NCBI RefSeq assembly: GCF_014323665.1
Contig: NZ_JABVEB010000020.1
Coordinates: 1 to 61,772 of the forward strand
Source of the DNA: Actinomadura sp. HBU206391
GTDB taxonomy: Bacteria; Actinomycetota; Actinomycetes; Streptosporangiales; Streptosporangiaceae
DNA length: 61,772 nt
Direction of reading: 5' to 3'
How positions within the stretch are numbered: position 1 is the first letter of the stretch; the number at the start of each line of letters is the position of its first letter. The notes beneath the pieces were generated by a model that saw nothing but the letters and a program-made list of their open reading frames with translations, had not been told where the DNA came from and searched no databases. Made by a program: the position numbers and the translations under genes. Below, piece after piece: positions 50,679 to 60,214 of this stretch.

Positions 50679-52196
50679 ATGGCCGAGGAGATCCCCGCCA
50701 CCACCGCCCCCACCGCCCGCACCCACCCGCTCGGAGTGAGCCGTCCTGATCTGGCCGTCGCCGATCTGCCCACCCCTGAAGAGGTCTTCAAGGTAGCTCG
50801 GATCGGACCCGGTCAGCTGTTCAAGTACGCCCTGGGGCCGAGCCTCATCGCGCTCGGCATCTCGATCGGCAGCGGTGAGTGGCTGCTCGGGCCGCAGGCC
50901 GTCGGGCAGTTCGGCTTCGAGGGGGTCGGCTGGATCATCGTCATCTCGGCGGTGCTGCAGACGTTCTACAACATCGAGTGCTCCCGCTACGTGATTGCGA
51001 CGGGCGAGGTCCCGGTGGTCGGATGGGGGCGGGTGCCGCCCGGCTGGATGCTGTGGGTGCCGCTGTCGGTCTTCATCGTCATCTTCGCCTTCATCGCCGG
51101 CGGCTGGGCCGCGTCGGCCGGCCAGGGGATGTACGCGCTCGTACACGGTGAGATCCCGGCCAAGGGCGCCGAGGAACCCAGGCTCTGGGCCATCGCGCTG
51201 CTCGTGCTGGTCTTCTTCATCACCGCGGGCGCGCGGCGGATCACCCGGGCGCTCGAGCTGGCCAACTGGATCATGGTCGGCGCGATCCTGATCGGGCTGC
51301 TGCTCGTCTGCCTGTTCATCGTGCCCTGGAGCATCTGGTGGGACGGCATCCGCGGTTTCGTCACCCCCGCCGCCCCACCCGAGGGGATCAGTGCCACCCA
51401 GATCGGCGCGCTTGCCGGTTTCACCGCGCTGGCCTCCGGGCTCAACTGGTACGTCATGGGCCACTACCGGGACAAGGGCTACGGGATGGGTCACCGGGCC
51501 GGCTTCATCTCCGGGATGCGCGGCGAACGCCGGCAACTGCTCGCCAGCGGCGTCACCTTCCCCGACGACGAGAAGAACACCGCCCTCTGGCGACGGTGGT
51601 ACCGCCTGCTGCTCACCGACATGTGGGGCATCTTCTTCGTCGGGGCCATGCTCGGCATGCTCCTGCCGACCATCCTCATGGCCCGCGCGGTGGAGATAAC
51701 CGGTGACAAGGTCACCCAGGAGAACGTGCCCACCTTCGTCGCGGTCGCCCTCGACCAGGAGTACGGCCGGGCGATGTTCTACGTCGCACTCGTGCTCGGA
51801 ATCCTGATCCTCTTCAGCACCCAGCTCGGCATCTTCGAGGCCATGGTCCGCGTGACCACGGACGCGTCGCACGCCACGAGCCCGAAACTGCGCGCGCTGG
51901 TGGAGGGCGACCCGCGGCGCTTCTACTACCCATTCATGATCGTGCTGCTGGTGGTCATCGCGATCATCCTGCACCTGGCGCTGCCGGTGAGCCTGGTCCA
52001 GTGGTCGGCCAACATGTCGAACCTGGGCGCGCTCATCTACCCCTTCATGCTGATGTATCTCAACAGCCGGCTGCCGCGCGCCGCCCGCCCGCGGCCGTGG
52101 CACTACGTGATCCTGGTCCTGAACTTCCTGTTCTTCGGCTTCTTCTTCGCGAACTTCATCGCCGACTTCATCGGTGATCCACTCATCACGTTCTGA
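50679..52196 (+). CDS. Nramp-superfamily-related membrane transporter lacking the DPGN metal motif
   Basis: 505 aa, about eleven membrane helices after a soluble N-terminus of ~50 residues. The first helix reads LGPSLIALGISIGSGEWLLGP where classic Nramp has the metal-binding DPGN, so divalent-metal transport as in MntH is doubtful. Related actinobacterial proteins carry the same GSGEWL motif. A cytosolic loop at ~270-300 (GHRAGFISGMRGERRQLL) is charged. GGAG precedes the ATG. Substrate unknown. Confidence 0.72.
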   Translation: MAEEIPATTAPTARTHPLGVSRPDLAVADLPTPEEVFKVARIGPGQLFKYALGPSLIALGISIGSGEWLLGPQAVGQFGFEGVGWIIVISAVLQTFYNIECSRYVIATGEVPVVGWGRVPPGWMLWVPLSVFIVIFAFIAGGWAASAGQGMYALVHGEIPAKGAEEPRLWAIALLVLVFFITAGARRITRALELANWIMVGAILIGLLLVCLFIVPWSIWWDGIRGFVTPAAPPEGISATQIGALAGFTALASGLNWYVMGHYRDKGYGMGHRAGFISGMRGERRQLLASGVTFPDDEKNTALWRRWYRLLLTDMWGIFFVGAMLGMLLPTILMARAVEITGDKVTQENVPTFVAVALDQEYGRAMFYVALVLGILILFSTQLGIFEAMVRVTTDASHATSPKLRALVEGDPRRFYYPFMIVLLVVIAIILHLALPVSLVQWSANMSNLGALIYPFMLMYLNSRLPRAARPRPWHYVILVLNFLFFGFFFANFIADFIGDPLITF

Positions 52197-52264
52197 CATA
52201 CCTCTCGAAACCGGAGGAAGTTAGAGTTACGATACATCTCGAATCGGGACTGAGGAGAGATGGC

Positions 52265-52825
52265 ATGGACGTCGAGCACCAGAAGGCGCCCGCGATGCGG
52301 GTCTCGGATGTGGAGCGCGACGAGGTCCTGGTGCGGCTGCACACCGCCTTCGCCGAAGGGCGGCTGTCCGACCGGGAACTCGACGAACGCACGGCGTCGG
52401 TGCTGGCCGCCCGGACCCGGCCGGAACTGGACCACCTGCTCGTCGATCTGCCCGTGGCCGCGGCGCCCGGCGCCGCGGCCACCAAGTCCGCCTCCCCGAC
52501 CTCACGTCCGGGCCGTCTTCAGGTCGCCTACAAGAGCTCCGTACGGCGCGGCGGGAGCTGGCGGCTGCCCGACGGCTACACCACCGTGATCTACAAGGGC
52601 GGATGCCTGCTCGACCTGCGCGCCGCGGAGCTGGAAGACGACGTCATCACCATCCGCGCGATCGCGTACAAGTCCGATGTGGAGATCATCGTCCCGGCCG
52701 GCGTGCGGGTCGAGGTCGGCGGATTCGGGGTCTCCAGCGAGATCTACGGCGACGCCGTGCCCGGCGCCCCGGTCGTGCAGATACGCGGCTTCGCCTACAA
52801 GGGCGAGATCGACGTTCACTCGTAG
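52265..52825 (+). CDS. DUF1707 domain protein (actinobacterial SHOCT-like) with C-terminal beta domain
   Basis: 186 aa. Residues ~11-60 form the DUF1707 domain (MRVSDVERDEVLVRLHTAFAEGRLSDREL, DERTASVLAARTRPELDHLLVDLP). After an Ala/Pro/Ser linker, a second part repeats AYKSSVRRGGSWRLPDGYTTVIYKGG and IIVPAGVRVEVGGFGVSSEIYGD, a DUF2154-like beta-strand pattern also seen in LiaF-type proteins. No membrane helix. GAGGAGA lies 7 nt upstream of ATG 52265. Function not known; such proteins are common near the actinobacterial cell envelope. Confidence 0.82.
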   Translation: MDVEHQKAPAMRVSDVERDEVLVRLHTAFAEGRLSDRELDERTASVLAARTRPELDHLLVDLPVAAAPGAAATKSASPTSRPGRLQVAYKSSVRRGGSWRLPDGYTTVIYKGGCLLDLRAAELEDDVITIRAIAYKSDVEIIVPAGVRVEVGGFGVSSEIYGDAVPGAPVVQIRGFAYKGEIDVHS

Positions 52826-52957
52826 ACGCTTCGGTAAGTCCTCCCTTGCGCGCGGTTTATGTGGCGGTTTGATCGGGCCTACGCCACCATTGGTTGATCA
52901 TGTCGCCGACAGCTAGGTGACGCATGTGCCGTTGTGGCGCGTTTCGTGGGCATCGCC

Positions 52958-55765
52958 ATGTCCACGAGGCGATGGGAAGAGGTCGAGGAACAGGTGACGA
53001 CGAGGATCCCGGAAGAAAGCGACACCGAATCCGTCACCGGTGGCCGGCCAGAGCACCCCACTGATCCCTTCTCCGCGATCGTCGACACGGCCATGCCGGT
53101 GTCGAGGCGGAAGGGCAGAGGGCTGCCGCCGGCCGTGGTCAGGGCCGCCGACACGGCGGGCCTGGAGAACGGCGCGCCCGCCGCGAGCCCTCCGGAGAAC
53201 GCCGGGACCACGCCCAAGAAGAGCCGGGCGGGCCGGGGCGCGGTCAAGAGAGCGGCCTCGCCCTGGCAGCGCTCGCACTCGGTGTGGCGCCGCGCCGGGG
53301 TCGACTGGGCTCAGGACGGTACGGTCGCATCGGCCGATGAGGACGACACCCCGGCACGGACCGGCTCGCCGGACACCGCGCGGGCGCAGACAGTGCAGGG
53401 GGCGCGGAAGGCACCGGTGACGCGCACCGCGCAGACCCAGGAGAAGGCGCAGACCCAGGAGAAGGCGGAGACACCGGAGAAGGCGCCGCCGCCGCGGTCC
53501 GACGTGCCGCGCTCCCGGCGCGGCCGCCGCGCCCGCAGGGCCGGGATCGTCGTCCTCGCGGGGGTACTGGTGGCCGGTGCCGGGGCGTACGCGGTGCAGA
53601 ACCGTCAGGACGGCGGGACCTCCAGTCCGGGGGCCGCCGACGCCACCCGGATCTTCACGCTCGACCCGGCCGCGAAGACCGACGGGCGCGAGCAGGTGCT
53701 TGCGGCCGTCGCCGCCGTCGGCGAGACCATCGTGGCCGTCGGCTCAGACGACGTCCGTGGGCAGTTCCTCACCTCGGCGAACGGAGGCCGGACCTGGCGG
53801 CTCGCCGAGGTGCGCGCGGCCGACGGCGGTGAGCCGCCGCCCGGGGAGTTCCCGCGGCAGGTCGCGGGCGGGGCCGGTGCCTGGGTCGCGCTCGGAGGCC
53901 CCGCCGCCCCCGCGGACGGGAGCACCGCGGACGCCGTCGGCGGCCCGGCGGTCGGTGGTGCCGTTTGGACCAGCTCGGACGGACGGACCTGGACCCGGCA
54001 GGCCGGCGCCCCGGCGTTCGCGGCGGCCGACGAGGTGCGGGCCGTCGCCCGTACCGCCTCGGGCTTCGCGGCGGTCGGCCGGGCGTCCGGCCGCGCGGCG
54101 GTGTGGGTCTCCCCGGACGGCAGGGCGTGGCAGCGCGTCGCGGCCTCGCAGGCCAAGCTGACCGGCGTCCTGCGGCTCGACCGGGTGGCCGCGGTCGGAG
54201 ACACGCTGGTGGCGCAGGGCTTCCGCAGCCAGACCGTGACGCGGACGGTCACCCGGGGGAACAAGAAGCGCAGGGTCAAGACCACGGCGCGGGGCGGCGG
54301 CTACTGGCGGTCCACCGATGGCGGCCGCACCTGGGCCGCCGTGCGGGTTCCGCAGCAGAGGGGCTCGTACGGCTCGGGCAACGGGCTCGTCAGCGGGCCC
54401 GGCGGGTTCTTCCTCACCCGGGACTCGCGGCAGGTGACGGGCAGGGGCAAGAAGCGCAGGTTCGTCCGCTCGACGGTGGTGTTCAGCTCCGCCGACGGCG
54501 CGAAATGGGCCGTCGCCGGCCGGCTCACCGGCGGTGATCTCATCGGAGTCGATCGGCTGAGCGGCGCGCCCTCGGGGCTCGCGGCGCTCGTGAGCATGCG
54601 CGGCGGCAAGACCGCCGTGATGCGCAGCCAGGACGGCCGGACCTGGCGGCGGACCGCCGTCATCACCGGGCCTGCCCTCACCGGCCTCGCCGTGCTGCCG
54701 CTCGGACCCGTGGTGACGGGCCGGGACGGTGATGACGCGTACCTGTCTCTGCCGGGTACCGGCGACATCGACCTCGCAGGCGTCGACGGCGCCGTGCAAC
54801 CGGACCGCGCGATCGCCGCGCTCGCGCCGAACGGCGGGCAGGTGCTCGCGGTGGGCGGCACGAACGGCGACGCGGCGGTCTGGATCAGTCCGGACGGTCG
54901 GTCATGGAGCAGGGCGAGCGGCACCGGGTTCGGCGGTGACGGGACGCAGCGGCTGACCGATGCGGCCGGCGGCGGTGAAGGCTGGGTCGCCGTCGGCCGG
55001 ACTCCGGACCGGCCGCTGGTGATGACCTCCGCCAACGGTGCCGACTGGCGGCGTGCCCGCGGCCTCTCGGCGGACTTCCGTCCCACCGGGGCGACGTACG
55101 GCCCGTCCGGCTATGTGCTGGTCGGCAGGGCCGGAGACTCGGCGGCCGCGTGGCGCTCGACCGACCTGAAGAAATGGACTCGTGGATCGGGCGGGCTCGG
55201 TGCCGCCAAGGCGATGACCGACGTGGCGACGGTGCCGGACGGTTACGTCGCGGTCGGCGGCGCGCCGCAGGCCGAGAAGGGGAAGCGCGGCGGCGACACG
55301 CCCGAACGCCCCGTGGCGTGGACCTCCGCCGACGGCGAGAAGTGGACCGCGAGCGGGGCGGTGCCGGTTCCGCCCGGCGCGGCCCCGGGACGGTTCACCA
55401 GGGTCGCGGCCAAGGGCGGGTTGCTCGTCGCGCTGGCCGATCAGGGATTCGTCGCCACGTCGGCGGACGGCGGCAAGACCTGGCGGTCGCAGGTGCTCGA
55501 GGGAGCGACCACCGTGGTCGTCGCTTTGCAGGGATTCGTGGCGGCGGGTACGACCGGCGCTCCCGGCCGGAGCGATGTCATCATCTGGAGCTCGCCCGAC
55601 GGGCACACCTGGCGGCCGAGCCGGCCGCACGGCGCCGGGCTGGCCGGCGAGGGAGCGCAGCGACTCACGGCGCTCACCGCGCTGGGCGACGACCTGCTGG
55701 CGGTGGGCGTCACCGCGGATCACCGGGGTGAACGGCCCACGCTGTGGCGGACGCCGAGCCCCTGA
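52958..55765 (+). CDS. Membrane-anchored beta-propeller (sialidase/BNR-like) protein
   Basis: About 935 aa. A long disordered cytoplasmic N-terminus (to ~190) includes a short repeat TQEKAQTQEKAETPEKA. One membrane helix follows (AGIVVLAGVLVAGAGAYAV, ~203-221), then an extracellular domain of repeated blades. Each has a W..S.DG..W.R-type BNR/Asp-box (for example VWTSSDGRTWTRQAG, VWVSPDGRAWQRVA, VWISPDGRSWSRASG, IWSSPDGHTWRPS). Such propellers bind ligands or glycans; no catalytic sialidase residues are evident. The start is uncertain: GTG 52934, ATG 52958 and GTG 52994 are all in frame and none has a proper ribosome binding site. I cannot assign a function. Confidence 0.75.
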   Translation: MSTRRWEEVEEQVTTRIPEESDTESVTGGRPEHPTDPFSAIVDTAMPVSRRKGRGLPPAVVRAADTAGLENGAPAASPPENAGTTPKKSRAGRGAVKRAASPWQRSHSVWRRAGVDWAQDGTVASADEDDTPARTGSPDTARAQTVQGARKAPVTRTAQTQEKAQTQEKAETPEKAPPPRSDVPRSRRGRRARRAGIVVLAGVLVAGAGAYAVQNRQDGGTSSPGAADATRIFTLDPAAKTDGREQVLAAVAAVGETIVAVGSDDVRGQFLTSANGGRTWRLAEVRAADGGEPPPGEFPRQVAGGAGAWVALGGPAAPADGSTADAVGGPAVGGAVWTSSDGRTWTRQAGAPAFAAADEVRAVARTASGFAAVGRASGRAAVWVSPDGRAWQRVAASQAKLTGVLRLDRVAAVGDTLVAQGFRSQTVTRTVTRGNKKRRVKTTARGGGYWRSTDGGRTWAAVRVPQQRGSYGSGNGLVSGPGGFFLTRDSRQVTGRGKKRRFVRSTVVFSSADGAKWAVAGRLTGGDLIGVDRLSGAPSGLAALVSMRGGKTAVMRSQDGRTWRRTAVITGPALTGLAVLPLGPVVTGRDGDDAYLSLPGTGDIDLAGVDGAVQPDRAIAALAPNGGQVLAVGGTNGDAAVWISPDGRSWSRASGTGFGGDGTQRLTDAAGGGEGWVAVGRTPDRPLVMTSANGADWRRARGLSADFRPTGATYGPSGYVLVGRAGDSAAAWRSTDLKKWTRGSGGLGAAKAMTDVATVPDGYVAVGGAPQAEKGKRGGDTPERPVAWTSADGEKWTASGAVPVPPGAAPGRFTRVAAKGGLLVALADQGFVATSADGGKTWRSQVLEGATTVVVALQGFVAAGTTGAPGRSDVIIWSSPDGHTWRPSRPHGAGLAGEGAQRLTALTALGDDLLAVGVTADHRGERPTLWRTPSP

Positions 55766-55885
55766 AGCTCCGTCGTTTCGGAGTCGGTTCAGAGTCGTTT
55801 TCGAGTCGTTTTCAAGGAAGCCGGCCACCGCAGATCACAGCCCACCCGCCCCCTGTCGTGATCTGCGGTGGCCGCTCCCGAGAGG

Positions 55886-56074
55886 TCAAGCCTTGATGTG
55901 CAGATCCACGCCGAGAAGTACGAGGAACCAGAGGAATATCGCCAGCAGCGCGCTGGCCACACGGCGCAGCAATCCGACGTCGATGTAGCCGCGATCCCAG
56001 GCCACGAAGATCCCGATGATCACATAGATGAGACCGATCAGACTGAATCCCGACCGTCGATATCGGTACGCCAT
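55886..56074 (-). CDS. Small two-helix membrane protein
   Basis: 62 aa. RRSGFSLIGLIYVIIGIFVAW and VASALLAIFLWFLVLLGVDL form two membrane helices with a short loop containing DRGYIDVG. GGGAGGAG stands 8 nt before the ATG (reverse strand), which makes a real gene likely in spite of its size. The family is widespread but uncharacterised in actinobacteria, as far as I recognise. Confidence 0.75.
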   Translation of the reverse strand: MAYRYRRSGFSLIGLIYVIIGIFVAWDRGYIDVGLLRRVASALLAIFLWFLVLLGVDLHIKA

Positions 56075-56398
56075 GGTGGCGTCTCCTCCCAGTGAGCCGA
56101 TGTTGGTCTGCCTGAGATGCCCTAAATTGCAAAGGTAAAACTTCGGTATGGAGCACGTGATCTCTTAGGTGGGCCGTGCCGAAATGGCGGCCGAGGGATG
56201 TAGCACCGGGGCCGCCAACTGCGATGACTGGGTGTCACCTCCGTGCAGGGGGTGGGGTCATTCGTCCCGGGATGCCCGGGACGGCGCTCATCACGGGCGG
56301 GATCCGCGGCCCATCGGCGCGTCCGAGGCGCGGGTCTCATGGTGGCGGCCGGCGGCTCTTGGCAGCGCACGCCGGCCGCCATCCGACCGTAAGGCGGC
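56075..56398. terminator. 324-bp gap with terminator hairpin for the ADH operon
   Basis: TGGCGGCCGGCG (56343-56354) and CGCCGGCCGCCA (56370-56381) form a perfect 12-bp stem with a 15-nt loop, 18 nt beyond the stop of the minus-strand ADH gene. The rest of the gap is upstream sequence of the small membrane protein, AT-richer around 56120-56165, and holds no recognisable gene. Confidence 0.72.
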
Positions 56399-57484
56399 TC
56401 AGTCGAAGAGCACGACCTGCCGGATGACCTCGCCCTTGGTGAGCGCCCGCACGGCGTCGTTCAGCTCCTCGAACTGGATCCGGCGGGAGATCAGGTTCTC
56501 GATGTCGAGCTTGCCCGCGCGCCACAGGTCGACGAAGCGCGGGATGTCCCGCTTGAGATAGCTGCCGCCGTACAGCGAGGCCTTGAGGCTCTTGCCTTCG
56601 AACAACAGCGAGAACGCGTTCATCTCGAAGTTGTCGTCGGCCGCGCCGGCGCCGACCACGATCACGTCGCCGCCACGGCGCGTGGTCTGCCATGCCGTGG
56701 TGATCGCGGCGGCCTTGCCGACGACCTCGAAGGTGTAGTCGAAGCCGCCTCCGGTGAGCAGGCCCTTGGTCTCGTCCAGGTTGTCGAGCGTGGCGGTGTG
56801 TGTGGCGCCGAACTGCTTGGCGATCGGGTGCTTCGCCTCGTTGGGATCGATGGCGAGAATCGTCGAGGCGCCTGCGATCCGGGCGCCCTGGATCACGGCC
56901 AGACCGACGCCGCCGGCGCCGACCACGGCGACCGTCGAACCCGGCTTGACCTTGGCGGTGTTGATCGCGGCGCCGACGCCGGTCGGGATTCCGCAGCCGA
57001 GCAGCGCGGCGTACTCGAACGGCACGTCCGCATCGACCTTGATCACTGCCTGGTGGGGGAGGACGACCTCCTCGGCCCACGTGCCCACGCCCGCCATGCC
57101 GAACGCAGGGGTGTCCCCCCCGATGCGGAACCGCGGGTTGCCGAAGGCGTCGCCGATGAAGGCCATGCAGAGGTACGGCTCGCCGCGCAGGCATTCGGCG
57201 CAGATCCCGCAGTCGGGGGTCCAGTTGACGACGACGTGGTCACCCGGCTGCACCGAGGTGACGTGGTCGCCGACTTCGAGGACCTCGCCCGCTCCTTCGT
57301 GGCCGACGACCGTCGGCGTCGACATGGGCAGCACGCCGGTCATCACCGACAGGTCGGAGTGACAGACTCCGGTGGCCCTGATCTTGACCCTGACCTCGGC
57401 CGGTCCCGGGTCCACCGTCGTGACGTCGTCTCGCAGGTCCAGTTCCTTGTCGCCGACCGCGTGCACTATCGCTGCGCGAGCCAT
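56399..57484 (-). CDS. Zinc-dependent alcohol dehydrogenase (MDR, class III-like)
   Basis: 361 aa. Catalytic zinc ligands: Cys41 (ATGVCHSD), His62-Glu63 (GHEGAGEV) and the later Cys in LLGCGIPTG. Structural zinc: C92, C95, C98 and C106. Rossmann loop AVVGAGGVGLAVI. It resembles the class III/mycothiol- or NAD-linked ADHs of actinobacteria. ATG 57484 has GGAGG upstream. It is the third gene of a minus-strand operon with a flavin/F420-type reductase and a 3Fe-4S ferredoxin, downstream of a KstR-like operator, which points to lipid, steroid or terpenoid alcohol oxidation. Confidence 0.92.
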   Translation of the reverse strand: MARAAIVHAVGDKELDLRDDVTTVDPGPAEVRVKIRATGVCHSDLSVMTGVLPMSTPTVVGHEGAGEVLEVGDHVTSVQPGDHVVVNWTPDCGICAECLRGEPYLCMAFIGDAFGNPRFRIGGDTPAFGMAGVGTWAEEVVLPHQAVIKVDADVPFEYAALLGCGIPTGVGAAINTAKVKPGSTVAVVGAGGVGLAVIQGARIAGASTILAIDPNEAKHPIAKQFGATHTATLDNLDETKGLLTGGGFDYTFEVVGKAAAITTAWQTTRRGGDVIVVGAGAADDNFEMNAFSLLFEGKSLKASLYGGSYLKRDIPRFVDLWRAGKLDIENLISRRIQFEELNDAVRALTKGEVIRQVVLFD

Positions 57485-57554
57485 GGTCGCCTCCACGTGG
57501 GGGGTGTGGGTGCCGTCACGGCGCCCGGGGGTGGGGTGGGGTTGTGGTGCGGAT

Positions 57555-57746
57555 TCACTCGTTCACGGAGAGCGCGGCCTTGGGGCAGGATCGGACGGCG
57601 TGCCTCACCCGGTCGGCCAGAGCCGCCGGCGGGTTCGGCTGCAGGATGTGCAGAACGTCGTCGTCGTCGAGTTCGAAGACCTCGGGGGCCAGTCCCTCGC
57701 ACACCCCGTTGGCCTCGCACACCAGCGGGTCGACCCGTACCTCCAT
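57555..57746 (-). CDS. 3Fe-4S ferredoxin (P450-type, FdxD-like)
   Basis: 63 aa. CEANGVCEGLAPEVFEL (Cys10, Cys16; the residue at the fourth-ligand position is Ala/Asn) and SCPKAAL (Cys-Pro) give the one-cluster 3Fe-4S pattern of ferredoxins that reduce P450s. It closely resembles FdxD of the mycobacterial KstR regulon. GAAGGAGAA lies 6 nt before the ATG. It lies between the PPOX-type gene (11-nt gap) and the ADH gene. It is the only ferredoxin in the window and might also serve the diterpene P450 at 17.8 kb. Confidence 0.92.
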   Translation of the reverse strand: MEVRVDPLVCEANGVCEGLAPEVFELDDDDVLHILQPNPPAALADRVRHAVRSCPKAALSVNE

Positions 57747-57757
57747 CGCGTTCTCCT

Positions 57758-58213
57758 TCAGTTCCCGGCGAGCTTGTGGTGATCCCAGGAGGCGACGCGG
57801 ACGGGTTCCACGATGTACGCATGACGTTTCGCGGCCGTGTGCTCGACAAAGGGCGTGACAGCATCGTCCTCGAGATCCATCATGCGCCGGACCACCTCGG
57901 CCCCAACATACCGAACCTCGTTCTGTTCGGTCAGTACCTTGGCGTTGCCGTAGATGAGGGCGCCCCGCAGCTCGAAGTAGTCCTCGCCGGCCTCGATCAG
58001 GCACGTGACGCGAGGATCTCGCTCGATGTTGCGCGCCTTCTGGGAGGCGCGATAGGTCCAGAACGCGATCTTGTCGTCCACCATCGCGTAGAACATGGTC
58101 ACGAGGTGCGGGGTTCCGTCGGGATTCATCGTGCCGAGTTGCAGCTTGCGCTGCTCGGCGACCAGGGAGGACACCTCGTCCTCGGTCATGGCGATACGGG
58201 TACGGTCACTCAC
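57758..58213 (-). CDS. Pyridoxamine 5'-phosphate oxidase-fold (F420/FMN) reductase
   Basis: 151 aa split-barrel protein. KLQLGTMNPDGTPHLVTMFY, IAFWTYRASQKARNIERDPRVTCLIEAG, ELRGALIYGNAKVL and PVRVASWDHHKLAG follow the PPOX-like/F420-binding pattern common in actinobacteria. GTG 58213 (VSDRTRIAMTEDE) is preferred over ATG 58189; TACTTT lies just upstream, and the transcript may be leaderless. It is the first gene of the operon and its promoter overlaps the KstR-like site. Confidence 0.82.
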   Translation of the reverse strand: MSDRTRIAMTEDEVSSLVAEQRKLQLGTMNPDGTPHLVTMFYAMVDDKIAFWTYRASQKARNIERDPRVTCLIEAGEDYFELRGALIYGNAKVLTEQNEVRYVGAEVVRRMMDLEDDAVTPFVEHTAAKRHAYIVEPVRVASWDHHKLAGN

Positions 58214-58221
58214 GCCGAAAG

Positions 58222-58235
58222 TAGAACATGTTTCA
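58222..58235 (-). promoter_or_regulatory. KstR-like TetR operator (TnnAACnnGTTnnA)
   Basis: TAGAACATGTTTCA matches exactly the motif TnnAACnnGTTnnA known for the TetR repressor KstR of cholesterol and lipid catabolism. It lies 9 nt upstream of the GTG of the PPOX-type gene, over the probable promoter. A TetR/KstR gene is not in the window. Confidence 0.6.
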
Positions 58236-58283
58236 GTCTTTGGCGGCAAGGCAGTCCGGCCGCGACGAACGGGCGGCCTCGGC

Positions 58284-59240
58284 TCATGTCTCGGCGAGCT
58301 CCTCGAGGGTCGGGAAGGAAGTCTGCGCGCCCGCCTTCCGTACGGCCGCAGCGCCCACCCGGGCGGCGAAGCGGGCCGCGGCGACCAGGCCGTCGCCCCC
58401 CGCGAGCCGCCGGCAGAGCGCTCCCGTGAACGCGTCTCCGGCGCCGGTGGTGTCCGCTGGTTCGACCTCAGGGCTCGGCACCGTCGCGATCTCGGTCCCG
58501 CGGGCCACGACCGCCCCTCGCGCGCCCAGAGTGATCACTACGGAGCGCGGGCCGAGGGCCAGTAGCGCCGTGGCGAGCCCGGCGGCCGAGACCGCGCCGT
58601 CCGGTGTAAAGGCCGGTGCGGAGCCCTGTGCGGAAACCCGGGTCGAGCCGAGCACGAAGGCCGCCTCGTGTTCGTTGACGACCAGGGGGTCGCACAGCCT
58701 GAGGAGCTCCGGCGGCACTCGCGTGGCCGGCGAGAGGTTGAGCACCACCCGGGCGCCGGTCTCGGCCGCCGCGCGGGCGGCGGCGAGGACGGTCGGCATC
58801 GGGATCTCGAGTTGGAGCGAGATCACGCGGGCGGAGCCGAGCAGCGGGCGGGCCGCCGCGACGTCCTCTTCCGACAGCCGCCGGTTCGCGCCCGGCGAGA
58901 CGATGATGCTGTTCTCTCCGCCCGGTCCGACGCTGATCAGCGCAACGCCGGTGGGCACGGGCGTGGTGAGCAGATGCTCGGTGTCGATCCCGTCGTGCCT
59001 GAGTCTCTCGGCCAGGAACTCCCCGTACCGGTCGGCGCCGATCCGGCCGAGGATGCCCACGCGGGCTCCGAGTCGTGCGGCGGCGACCGCCTGGTTGGCG
59101 CCCTTCCCGCCCGGATGGGTCTCGAGATCCGAACCGAGGACCGTCTCGCCGGGTGCGGGCCACCGGTCGACGCGCACGACCAGGTCCGCGTTGACCGACC
59201 CGACCACGACGACGTCATGGGACTGTGCGGGCATCGGCAT
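58284..59240 (-). CDS. rbsK: Ribokinase (PfkB family)
   Basis: 318 aa. First PfkB signature HPGGKGANQAVAAARLGA, second signature ADTTGAGDAFTGALC with the catalytic Asp in GAGDAF. NADLVVRVDRWPAPGETVLGSD and VVNEHEAA are ribokinase-like. It phosphorylates ribose or a related sugar after import; the RbsA-type ABC operon is 20 kb away. ATG 59240. It precedes the PPOX/ferredoxin/ADH operon on the same strand but that group has its own operator. Confidence 0.9.
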   Translation of the reverse strand: MPMPAQSHDVVVVGSVNADLVVRVDRWPAPGETVLGSDLETHPGGKGANQAVAAARLGARVGILGRIGADRYGEFLAERLRHDGIDTEHLLTTPVPTGVALISVGPGGENSIIVSPGANRRLSEEDVAAARPLLGSARVISLQLEIPMPTVLAAARAAAETGARVVLNLSPATRVPPELLRLCDPLVVNEHEAAFVLGSTRVSAQGSAPAFTPDGAVSAAGLATALLALGPRSVVITLGARGAVVARGTEIATVPSPEVEPADTTGAGDAFTGALCRRLAGGDGLVAAARFAARVGAAAVRKAGAQTSFPTLEELAET

Positions 59241-59421
59241 CGGTGCCTTCAGTGTTGTGAGCCGGCTGATGTGCCGGGCCGCCGAGCCGGTGATCGGCGG
59301 CCTCGTCTCGATGGTGCCATCCCGCGGGCGCCGGCCGCACGCTTGCGTCGGCCGGCCGGAGAACGCAGGCGTGAGCCCGGGCCGGGGAGATACCGGACGT
59401 TTCCGGCGCCGGCCGTACGGA

Positions 59422-60096
<675 letters not shown>

Positions 60097-60214
60097 CCTG
60101 CGGCCGGTTCGCGATCGCCCTGCTGGCCCTGTCGGCCTGAACCGGCCGGGTGAGGGGGATACCGCCACCGAATCCCTTTGCCGGCGTCCGCTCACACCTG
60201 CCACGATCTGCGCC

